Positions 1-6,142 of a DNA stretch of 6,609 nucleotides are shown in pieces. Each line of letters starts with the position of its first letter. Position 1 is the stretch's first letter. The translations under genes were made by a program, and so were the position numbers. Source of the DNA: Bacteroidota bacterium (GTDB taxonomy: Bacteria; Bacteroidota; Bacteroidia; CAMBQF01); assembly GCA_027483285.1 (NCBI GenBank), contig JAIXUZ010000007.1, positions 1 to 6,609 on the forward strand. The letters run 5' to 3'. Below the pieces are notes generated by a model that saw only the letters and a list, made by a program, of their open reading frames with translations, had not been told where the DNA came from and did no database searches.

Positions 1-225
1 ACTGTAGAACCTATGTTTATGGCAGAGTATAAAGTATTCCGCTGGTTGGGGGTAGGGGCAGGGCTGGGCCTTCGGTTAGTCCCGGTGGGCAACAGGCTGA
101 TGAAAGAAAATTTCAATTCGTTGCTGTGGGATGCTAATATGAGCGTTTATTTTGGCGAAATTTACCGCTTGGTTAGGGGAAGCATTAAAAAAAGACAAGA
201 AGAAAACAGACGTAGCAAAATTTAG
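1..225 (+). CDS. 3' end of an unidentified protein, possibly the last strands of an outer-membrane beta-barrel (partial)
   Basis: The frame is open from the first base of the window and ends at TAG 223-225, leaving 74 codons, so the gene begins upstream. The visible part alternates hydrophobic and polar residues, with aromatic and glycine-rich strands (WLGVGAGLGLRL, then NSLLWDANMSVYFGEIYRLV). This resembles the final strands of small Bacteroidota outer-membrane beta-barrel proteins. It ends in a strongly charged tail (KKRQEENRRSKI), which is unusual for a barrel because those normally stop at an aromatic residue. I do not recognise the family. Two bases separate its stop from the purN start, so the two genes probably share a transcript. 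The coding call is likely because the frame is open and the spacing is tight; the barrel assignment is inference from composition only. Confidence 0.55.
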   Translation, partial: TVEPMFMAEYKVFRWLGVGAGLGLRLVPVGNRLMKENFNSLLWDANMSVYFGEIYRLVRGSIKKRQEENRRSKI

Positions 226-227
226 CC

Positions 228-806
228 TTGAAAAAACGAATAGCCATATTTGCCAGCGGCAGCGGCAGCAACGCCCAAAAAATTGCCGAATATTTCAAAA
301 ACCACCCCACTATAGAGGTTGCCTTAGTTGTATCAAACAAGGCCGATGCCGGAGTGTTGGATATTGCCAAAAGTTTTGGGATTGAAACCTATGTTATACC
401 CTCTAAAGCTGAATTTACCCAAACAGAAACCCTGTTGCAGGAACTGTATGTTAGCCAGATAGACTTTATAGTTTTAGCGGGCTTTTTATGGCTTATACCC
501 GAATACCTTATTGAAGCCTACCCCAGCCGTATTGTAAATATTCACCCCGCTTTGTTGCCAAAATACGGAGGTAAAGGCATGCATGGTATGCATGTGCACC
601 ATGCCGTAGTGGCTGCCGGAGAAAAAGAAAGTGGTATTACTATACATTATGTAGATAAGGTATACGATAATGGAGAGCACCTCTTTCAGGCAACTGTTCC
701 GGTTGAACCTGGCGATACCCCTGAAGTTGTACAACAAAAGGTGCTGGTTTTAGAACACACTAATTTTGCTCAAGTAATCGAAAAAGTGTTAAACACTCTG
801 CCTTAA
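228..806 (+). CDS. purN: Phosphoribosylglycinamide formyltransferase (GAR transformylase), purN
   Basis: This cytoplasmic enzyme transfers the formyl group of 10-formyltetrahydrofolate to glycinamide ribonucleotide, the third step of purine synthesis. The 192-residue length fits the family. The N-terminal phosphate-binding loop FASGSGSN is at residues 8-15, SNKAD at 36-40, and the folate-site stretch LAGFLWLIP at 83-91. The catalytic triad known from E. coli (Asn106, His108, Asp144) matches Asn104 and His106 in NIHPALLPKYGGKG and Asp147 in KVYDNGE. The PKYGGKGMHGMHVH stretch (111-124) is the version I associate with Bacteroidota. The start is TTG: an in-frame TAG at 213-215 blocks any upstream start, the codons between are CAA AAT TTA GCC, and the next Met is residue 118, far inside the domain. 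No Shine-Dalgarno sequence is visible. The gene lies two bases after the preceding stop, suggesting an operon or translational re-initiation. Confidence 0.95.
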   Translation: MKKRIAIFASGSGSNAQKIAEYFKNHPTIEVALVVSNKADAGVLDIAKSFGIETYVIPSKAEFTQTETLLQELYVSQIDFIVLAGFLWLIPEYLIEAYPSRIVNIHPALLPKYGGKGMHGMHVHHAVVAAGEKESGITIHYVDKVYDNGEHLFQATVPVEPGDTPEVVQQKVLVLEHTNFAQVIEKVLNTLP

Positions 807-873
807 TACTATCATTTATGTTCCAAAATAGTTAAGAAATGATTAAGAGGCTGTTTTTATCGGCAATTAGTTC

Positions 874-881
874 TATTTTTG
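874..881 (+). promoter_or_regulatory. Putative Bacteroidota-type -7 box (TATTTTTG) for the lamin-tail gene
   Basis: TATTTTTG matches the TAnnTTTG -7 consensus of the Bacteroidota primary sigma factor exactly. It ends 22 bases before the ATG at 904 and would give a leader of roughly 15-18 nt. The -33 element is weak: the nearest T-rich candidate is TTTTT at 853-857, with no clear TTTG. The 97-base gap (807-903) holds no convincing purN terminator, so the following gene could also receive read-through from purN. Confidence 0.5.
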
Positions 882-903
882 CCGCACAAAATAATCAATT
901 TGT

Positions 904-1914
904 ATGAAGAAAATATTTTACACCTGTGTAATGCTTTTAGCGGCTTTAGCTGTTAATGCTCAATGTAGCGAACTTTTTATCTCTGAATATGTAGAGGGTT
1001 CTAATAATAACAAAGCGTTAGAGCTTTATAACCCAACCGGTGCCCCTATCGATTTGTCGGCTTACCGTTTGGTACGTTGGTCTAACGGTACTACCGATTT
1101 AACCCAACTTACAAACGAGATTTTACCTCTTACTGGCACCATTGCCTCTAAAGATGTTTTTGTAATTGTTATTAATACTACCGATGTAGGTACAGATACG
1201 GTTCCTTTTGCTGACCTTGCTGTAAAAGCAGACGTGCAACTTTGTACCAGCTGCGACCCTAACAGTGGTAGCATACGCACCATGTGTTTTAATGGTGATG
1301 ATGCTATATCATTACAAAAAAACAACAACGGCACATGGGTTAACGTTGACATTTTTGCCCTTATTGGTGAGCGCCCAACCAACGGAACCGGAGGCACTAG
1401 CCCAGTAGCTGGTTGGACAAATATTCCTCCATACTCTTCTCGCGATGTAAATGGTACTATCCCATCAAATGTTTACTTCCTTTATTACTGGACTGTTAAT
1501 CAAACGTTAGTTCGTAAACCTGCCGTAGTTAATGGTGTTATTACAAATCCTGGTATAGCTTATACCGGCGCATGGAATCCTGCAACACAATGGGACTCTT
1601 TACCTGAAAACACTTTTACTGAGTTAGGTGCCCACGTTTGCGATTGTAACACTATTGGTGTTAACGAAAATAACCAAAACTTAACCGCAACAGTTTACCC
1701 TAACCCAGCTACTAACGTTGTAAACGTTCGTATGTCTGAAGATATTAAAGGAATTTCCGTATTTAACGTATCAGGCCAATTAGTAATGACTATTGCCCCT
1801 GAAAAAGGTGTTAAAGTTACCAAGTTTGATACCCACGGTTTAAACTCAGGTTTATACCTTGTGCGTATAGAAACTGCTAAAGGTGCCGCCATTAAAAAAG
1901 TAACAATTAACTAA
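904..1914 (+). CDS. Secreted lamin-tail-domain protein with type IX secretion sorting tail
   Basis: The 336-residue protein starts with a signal peptide: a KK n-region, hydrophobic core at residues 9-17, and likely cleavage after Ala19 in VNAQ. Residues 22 to about 245 look like a lamin-tail domain (LTD): ELFISEYVEGSNNNKALELY at 23-42, followed by NPTG and DLSAYRLVRWSNG, and later TLVRKPAVVNG (201-211) and WDSLPENTFTELGAH (230-244), blocks typical of this family in Bacteroidota exoproteins. Residues about 264-336 form a type A Por/T9SS sorting domain: VYPNPATNVVNV, then ISVFNVSGQLV, then GLNSGLYLVRIET and a lysine-rich end. It should pass the Sec system, cross the outer membrane through the type IX system and be anchored or released. 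Cysteines are sparse and clustered (114, 117, 128, 246, 248), possibly disulfides. LTDs often accompany nucleases or phosphatases, but I see no catalytic domain here, so the role is unknown. Leucine is encoded only by TTA, CTT and TTG, hinting at high expression. Confidence 0.9.
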   Translation: MKKIFYTCVMLLAALAVNAQCSELFISEYVEGSNNNKALELYNPTGAPIDLSAYRLVRWSNGTTDLTQLTNEILPLTGTIASKDVFVIVINTTDVGTDTVPFADLAVKADVQLCTSCDPNSGSIRTMCFNGDDAISLQKNNNGTWVNVDIFALIGERPTNGTGGTSPVAGWTNIPPYSSRDVNGTIPSNVYFLYYWTVNQTLVRKPAVVNGVITNPGIAYTGAWNPATQWDSLPENTFTELGAHVCDCNTIGVNENNQNLTATVYPNPATNVVNVRMSEDIKGISVFNVSGQLVMTIAPEKGVKVTKFDTHGLNSGLYLVRIETAKGAAIKKVTIN

Positions 1915-1936
1915 GTTTATATAAAGAGTTTATGCT

Positions 1937-1970
1937 AAAAAAGGCTAATGCAAAACATTAGCCTTTTTTT
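1937..1970 (+). terminator. Strong intrinsic terminator, bidirectional in form
   Basis: A perfect 14-bp stem pairs AAAAAAGGCTAATG (1937-1950) with CATTAGCCTTTTTT (1956-1969) around a 5-base loop CAAAA. The 3' side is a run of seven Ts (1964-1970) and the 5' side starts with six As, so it could act on either strand. It lies 22 bases after the stop codon of the lamin-tail gene, as expected for its transcript end. It also lies only 18 bases before the receptor start. Confidence 0.88.
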
Positions 1971-1988
1971 ATCAAACAGAAAAACCGC

Positions 1989-4643
1989 ATGAAAAAACTG
2001 CTTACCCTGTTTGCAATACTGTTTATTGCAACTACAACTGCATTTGCCCAAGGAACCATAAAGGGTACCGTTAAAGATGCTGCAACGGGCGAAACCGTTA
2101 TTGGTGCAACAGTAACCTATGCCCCCGGCAAAGGTGGTGTAACCGATGTGGATGGCAATTTTAGTATTGAGGTGCCTAATGGCACTTACAATGTAGCTAT
2201 TCAGTTTTCGGGCTATAAAACAGAGAATAAAGAAGTAAAAGTTGAAGGCAATTCTGTTTTTGTAAATATTCAACTACAGGCCAACGTTATTAAAGAGGTA
2301 GAGGTATTTGCCGATATTGCTATTAACCGCCAGACACCGGTAGCTTTTTCTAACATCCCTGCTGAAAAAATTAAAGAACAATTAGGCTCGCAAGACCTGC
2401 CAATGATACTAAACACAACCCCCGGTGTATATGCTACACAAGGCGGTGGTGGCGATGGTGATGCCCGTATAACTATACGTGGTTTTAACCAGCGCAATGT
2501 GGCCGTAATGGTTGATGGTATACCCATGAATGATATGGAAAACGGTTTGGTTTTTTGGTCTAATTGGTTTGGGCTTGATAACATAACCCGCACCATGCAG
2601 GTGCAACGCGGTTTGGGTGCTTCTAAACTGGCTGTTCCATCAGTAGGTGGTACAATCAATATTATTACCAGCGGTTTTGATGCTAAACGTGCTCTTACCA
2701 TTAAGCAAGAGTATGGCAACAACCTTGCATTACGTACCCTGCTAAGCTATACCAGCGGCCAGCTAAAAGGTGATTGGGCTGTTACTGCGGCAACATCATA
2801 CAAGCGCAATGATGGCTATGTTGACGGCACATGGTCGCGTATGTGGTTTTATTATTTTAAAATTGATAAACGTATAGGCAAGCATATGCTAAGCCTGTCT
2901 GGTTTTGGCGCTCCGCAAATGCATGGCCAGCGTTCTTTCCGCCAGTCTATTGCCAGCTATAGCCACGATGCCGCTAAAGACCTTGGCTGGACCGACCAGC
3001 AATTGGCGTTATTCCCTGAGCGTGGCATTCGCTACAACCAAAACTGGGGAAAGGTTTCTAACAGCGACCGTGATAATGTTTTTGGTGATGGGGTGCTTAG
3101 CGAGCGTACTAACTTCTTCCACAAACCTGTTATATCACTACGCCACTCGTGGGCGCCAAACGATAAGTTTTATCTGTCAAATAATGTATATGCATCATAT
3201 GGACAAGGCGGAGGAACCGCTTTGCAAGCCACTCCTAATATCAATGCCAATGGCAATTATGATTTGCAACAGATTATTGATAACAACGAATCAAACCCAT
3301 TTAACCAATATATATATCAGGGTGATACTGTGCAGATAGCATCTAACTTTTTACGTGCGTCTATGAATAACCACCAATGGTATGGTGTGCTTTCAACCTT
3401 TAACTATAAACCCACTTCTGGCTGGACAATTTCTGGCGGAGTAGATTTACGTACATACAAAAGCGAAAAATACCGCAGGGTGTACGATTTTATGGGCGGC
3501 AATATAATATCGCCTGCACTAAGCACTGCTAATGAAAATAGTACAAATAATATTGTTGATGATACCAATGATAAGATAACATACAACTTTGGTGGTCGTG
3601 TAAACTGGTTAGGCTTGTTTGGCCTTGCCGAATATAAAGGAGGTAACTGGAGTGCTTTTGTAAACTTATCGAGCGCCTTAACCACCTACCAGCGCACAGA
3701 TTATTTCTTAAAGAAAGATTCTGTAACAGGCGATTTTCAAAAATCGCCAACACGTTTGTTCCCGGGCTATACCGTTAAGGGTGGTGCTAACTACAACCTT
3801 ACCGAAAAAAGCGGTTTGTTTGTTAATGCAGGTTACTTTAGCCGCGCCCCTCGCTTTTCAAACGTATTTATAAATACTACTGGTAAGGGTAATGATGAGG
3901 CAGTTAACATCAATAACGAAAATGTAATGGCAGGCGAGTTAGGTTATACCTACTCATCATCTAAATTTTCGGCCAACGTAAACACATACTACACCGTATG
4001 GCGTAACCGCCCGCTTGATTTTGCGCAGACTGTTATTGTAGATGGTGAAAGTTATGGCTTTAATATTAATGGTATGAATGCACGCCACATGGGTATTGAA
4101 TTTGACGCAGCATACAAGCCGCTTAAAAACCTAACTATTGAGGGTATGGTTTCTTTAGGCGATTGGATTTGGACATCAACCGACACCGTTAGGGTAACCA
4201 ATGACTTTGGGCAGATTATTACCAAAAAGTTTTTTGATGCCAAAGATGTTAAGGTGGGCGATGCGGCGCAAATTACCGGCGCAGCCAGCATACGTTACGA
4301 ACCAATAAAAAAACTTTACATAAAAGGCCAGTTTACTTACTTCTCTAAAAACTATGCCGACTTTGACCCAACCACGTTAAATGGTGCTAATTCAGGTCGT
4401 GAGAGCTGGAGGATGCCTGACTACGGGTTACTTGATATCCACTTAGGCTATGGCTTTAAAGTAAACAAGAAAGTTCAGTTTGATATACGTGGTAGCGTTT
4501 TTAACGTGCTTAACGCGTTTTACATTACCGATGCTACCAACAATGGCATTACTACATTCGGCCAAAATTTTGATGCTACTTCTGCTTCGGTATTTGTAGG
4601 CATGGGCCGCAGGTTTAATACATCGTTGACTATTACTTATTAA
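1989..4643 (+). CDS. TonB-dependent outer-membrane receptor with N-terminal carboxypeptidase-regulatory-like domain
   Basis: The complete 884-residue receptor should import a substrate across the outer membrane using TonB-ExbBD energy. The signal peptide covers residues 1-20 (hydrophobic LLTLFAILFIATTTAFA, likely cleavage before Gln21). Residues 22 to about 98 form the CarboxypepD_reg-like beta-sandwich (GTIKGTVKDAATGETVIGAT, then GGVTDVDGNFSIEVPNGTY). A TonB-box-like stretch VIKEVEVFA is near 100-108. The plug spans about 115-228: DLPMILNTTPGVY, the loop QGGGGDGDARITIRGFNQRN, VMVDGIPMND, FWSNWFGLDNITRTMQVQRG and SVGGTINIIT. The barrel runs from about 235 and ends in the strand RRFNTSLTITY with a terminal aromatic residue. 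At 884 residues it is shorter than typical SusC proteins, and no SusD follows, so it resembles the FecA-like class more than glycan SusC/D pairs. The substrate cannot be read from the sequence. No Shine-Dalgarno sequence precedes the ATG, and a terminator hairpin sits 18 bases upstream. Confidence 0.93.
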   Translation: MKKLLTLFAILFIATTTAFAQGTIKGTVKDAATGETVIGATVTYAPGKGGVTDVDGNFSIEVPNGTYNVAIQFSGYKTENKEVKVEGNSVFVNIQLQANVIKEVEVFADIAINRQTPVAFSNIPAEKIKEQLGSQDLPMILNTTPGVYATQGGGGDGDARITIRGFNQRNVAVMVDGIPMNDMENGLVFWSNWFGLDNITRTMQVQRGLGASKLAVPSVGGTINIITSGFDAKRALTIKQEYGNNLALRTLLSYTSGQLKGDWAVTAATSYKRNDGYVDGTWSRMWFYYFKIDKRIGKHMLSLSGFGAPQMHGQRSFRQSIASYSHDAAKDLGWTDQQLALFPERGIRYNQNWGKVSNSDRDNVFGDGVLSERTNFFHKPVISLRHSWAPNDKFYLSNNVYASYGQGGGTALQATPNINANGNYDLQQIIDNNESNPFNQYIYQGDTVQIASNFLRASMNNHQWYGVLSTFNYKPTSGWTISGGVDLRTYKSEKYRRVYDFMGGNIISPALSTANENSTNNIVDDTNDKITYNFGGRVNWLGLFGLAEYKGGNWSAFVNLSSALTTYQRTDYFLKKDSVTGDFQKSPTRLFPGYTVKGGANYNLTEKSGLFVNAGYFSRAPRFSNVFINTTGKGNDEAVNINNENVMAGELGYTYSSSKFSANVNTYYTVWRNRPLDFAQTVIVDGESYGFNINGMNARHMGIEFDAAYKPLKNLTIEGMVSLGDWIWTSTDTVRVTNDFGQIITKKFFDAKDVKVGDAAQITGAASIRYEPIKKLYIKGQFTYFSKNYADFDPTTLNGANSGRESWRMPDYGLLDIHLGYGFKVNKKVQFDIRGSVFNVLNAFYITDATNNGITTFGQNFDATSASVFVGMGRRFNTSLTITY

Positions 4644-4669
4644 CGTGTAGCGTTCAGCGTGAAGCGTAT
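4642..4669 (+). repeat. Four-unit 7-bp tandem repeat (A[A/G]CGTNN) at the receptor stop codon
   Basis: The units are AACGTGT (4642-4648), AGCGTTC (4649-4655), AGCGTGA (4656-4662) and AGCGTAT (4663-4669). The CGT core and first A recur with exact 7-base spacing, and the last three share AGCGT. The array begins within the TAA stop codon (4641-4643) and ends two bases before the terminator stem. It may be a degenerate microsatellite, a member of a genome-wide intergenic repeat family, or a protein-binding site. Its function is unknown. Confidence 0.6.
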
Positions 4670-4671
4670 AG

Positions 4672-4698
4672 AAGGCCTGCAGAAATGCGGGCCTTTTT
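4672..4698 (+). terminator. Intrinsic terminator with GAAA tetraloop, ending the receptor transcript
   Basis: AAGGCCTGCA (4672-4681) pairs with TGCGGGCCTT (4686-4695) through nine Watson-Crick pairs and one T-G wobble, closing a GAAA tetraloop (4682-4685), a known stable GNRA loop. Five Ts (4694-4698) begin the U-tract, and after G4699 a further T-run covers 4700-4705. It lies 28 bases after the receptor stop codon. Confidence 0.88.
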
Positions 4699-4711
4699 GT
4701 TTTTTCTAACC

Positions 4712-4719
4712 TACCTTTG
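4712..4719 (+). promoter_or_regulatory. Putative -7 box (TACCTTTG) four bases before the helicase ATG
   Basis: TACCTTTG is an exact match to the Bacteroidota TAnnTTTG -7 consensus. Only CAAT separates it from the ATG at 4724. If used, transcription would begin at or within a few bases of the start codon, giving a leaderless or nearly leaderless mRNA. A TTTG at 4696-4699 sits upstream, but the 12-base gap is shorter than the roughly 19-base spacing usual between the -33 and -7 elements, so the -33 part is uncertain. Confidence 0.5.
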
Positions 4720-4723
4720 CAAT

Positions 4724-6142
4724 ATGCAACCCCTGGCAAAAGCCCTTTTACAATCGCTACCCTATACACCTACAGCACAGCAAAGCCAGTTGGCTGATAT
4801 GCTGGCTACGTATATTGATAATTCGGGCGAGAGCGAGACTTTTATATTAAAAGGTTATGCGGGTACAGGTAAAACTACTATGATTGCAGCCCTGTCTAGG
4901 ATACTGCCGCAGTTTAAATTCAGGGTAGTGTTGTTGGCCCCAACAGGGCGCGCAGCCAAGGTATTGGCAGGCTATGCAGAGCAGCCCGCACTAACAGTGC
5001 ACAAAAAAATATACAAGCCAACAGCAACGCAGGGTGGGGGTATACGCTTTAGCCTTTCGCCTAATATGCATGCCAATACCGTGTTTATTGTTGACGAGGC
5101 ATCTATGATAGGCCATAAAGGGGTAGATAATGGCTTTTTTGAAAGCAACAGCCTTATTGAAGACCTTGCTGAATATGTATTTACGGGACATAATTGCCGA
5201 TTGATTTTTAGTGGCGATACTGCCCAGCTACCTCCAGTAGGTATGGACGAAAGCCCGGCCTTAAACCCCAATTTTTTAAAGCAACTTTTTGGCATGCGGG
5301 TTTCTGTTTTTGAATTGACAGAAGTAGTAAGGCAACAAAAGGAATCAGGGATATTATATAATGCTACGGTTTTGCGTAGTACCATGCACGATAAAGAGCC
5401 GGCAATACCGCGCATAGAGCTGGCAAATTTTAAAGATGTGATAAGGGTTGAGGGGTACGAATTGCAAGAGCATTTAGAAAGTTCGTACAATAAATATGGT
5501 GTTGAGGGGACAGTGCTTATTACACGGTCGAACAAACGAGCGGTTGCATATAACGGACGTATACGCGCTGCCATTATGCAGCAGTTTGAAGAGGTTTGTG
5601 CAGGCGATTATGTGATGGTTGTAAAGAACAACTACTATTGGTTAGATGAATCGTCTAAGGCAGGTTTTATAGCCAATGGCGATATATTAGCCATTGAAAA
5701 GGTAAGGGGTATTGAAGAAAAATATGGTTTTCGTTTTGTTGATGCATCTGTTACAATGATTGATTACCCGGGCGAACCAGCTATGGAAGTTAAATTATTG
5801 CTTAGTACCTTGTATAGCGATGCTCCTGCCTTGGCGTATGAAGATTCAGGTATGCTGTATGAAGCATTGATGAATGAATATGAGCACCTGCCGCAAAAGC
5901 GCCAGCGCATGGCCGAGTTAAAAAAGAACCCTTATTACAATGCCTTACAGGTTAAGTTTGCTTACGCTGTAACCTGCCATAAAAGCCAGGGTGGCCAGTG
6001 GAACCATGTATATGTAGAGCAGAGTTTTATGCCTAAAGATATAACCGGCATAGAGTTTAAACGCTGGCTTTATACGGCTATGACAAGGGCTACAGAAAAG
6101 CTGTACCTTATTAACTTTAGTGGAGAATTTTTTGGAGAATAA
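4724..6142 (+). CDS. SF1B DNA helicase, compact RecD/Dda/Pif1-like ATPase
   Basis: This 472-residue protein carries the full motif set of a superfamily 1B helicase. Numbered from the ATG at 4724, these are a Q-motif-like YTPTAQQSQL (14-23), Walker A GYAGTGKTT (44-52), motif Ia APTGRAA (72-78), Walker B FIVDEASM (121-128), motif III SGDTAQLPPVG (163-173), motif IV LTEVVRQ (198-204), the UvrD_C_2-type motif V YAVTCHKSQGGQW (414-426) and motif VI YTAMTRAT (450-457). It should hydrolyse ATP to unwind DNA 5' to 3' in repair or recombination. It is close in size to T4 Dda (about 440) and much shorter than RecD2 (over 700), lacking the long N-terminal part. An in-frame ATG at 4685 lies inside the terminator stem and would add a non-conserved 13-residue piece, so 4724 is preferred. 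Database names for such proteins vary (RecD-like, AAA family ATPase); a specific symbol is not warranted. Its stop overlaps the aroA start. Confidence 0.92.
   Translation: MQPLAKALLQSLPYTPTAQQSQLADMLATYIDNSGESETFILKGYAGTGKTTMIAALSRILPQFKFRVVLLAPTGRAAKVLAGYAEQPALTVHKKIYKPTATQGGGIRFSLSPNMHANTVFIVDEASMIGHKGVDNGFFESNSLIEDLAEYVFTGHNCRLIFSGDTAQLPPVGMDESPALNPNFLKQLFGMRVSVFELTEVVRQQKESGILYNATVLRSTMHDKEPAIPRIELANFKDVIRVEGYELQEHLESSYNKYGVEGTVLITRSNKRAVAYNGRIRAAIMQQFEEVCAGDYVMVVKNNYYWLDESSKAGFIANGDILAIEKVRGIEEKYGFRFVDASVTMIDYPGEPAMEVKLLLSTLYSDAPALAYEDSGMLYEALMNEYEHLPQKRQRMAELKKNPYYNALQVKFAYAVTCHKSQGGQWNHVYVEQSFMPKDITGIEFKRWLYTAMTRATEKLYLINFSGEFFGE
6134..6138 (+). promoter_or_regulatory. Shine-Dalgarno-like GGAGA before aroA
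   Basis: GGAGA lies three bases before the aroA ATG at 6142, inside the last codons of the helicase gene. It is the only purine-rich Shine-Dalgarno-like element seen just before a start in this window. The spacing is shorter than the usual 5-9 bases, so it may help re-initiation more than independent initiation. It is the second copy of an 8-base direct repeat TGGAGAAT (6121-6128 and 6133-6140). Confidence 0.4.

Noticed and set aside
13..225. A complete small gene starting at ATG 13
   Set aside because: The frame is open through the first base of the window and the sequence reads as the end of a larger protein, so the ATG is probably internal.
577..605. Dense GCATGC/ATGCAT palindromes in purN as a possible protein-binding site
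   Set aside because: They follow from the codons of the GMHGMHVHHA stretch, a conserved part of the enzyme in this phylum.
802..847. An inverted repeat after purN (ATCATTT 811-817 with AAATGAT 837-843, extendable with a bulge) as a terminator
   Set aside because: The arms are AT-only apart from one pair, the loop is 19 bases, and no T-run follows directly. It is too weak to call.
904..966. Lipoprotein reading of the lamin-tail protein, because Cys21 follows the signal peptide
   Set aside because: The preceding residues are NAQ, with Gln just before the Cys, which does not fit a lipobox, and a type IX sorting tail already explains surface delivery.
1062..1397. A 111-codon minus-strand frame within the lamin-tail gene
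   Set aside because: It is antisense to a well-supported domain, with no start signal or family resemblance.
2270..2722. A 150-codon minus-strand frame across the receptor plug region
   Set aside because: It is a reverse shadow of the conserved plug coding sequence; its proline and serine runs mirror the glycine-rich plug codons.
1989..4643. A SusC/SusD glycan-uptake pair
   Set aside because: No SusD-like gene follows; the next gene is a helicase, and the receptor is shorter than typical SusC proteins.
4972..5574. A 200-codon open frame on the minus strand within the helicase gene
   Set aside because: It lies antisense to conserved helicase motifs, has no recognisable domain, and its composition is what a reversed coding sequence gives.
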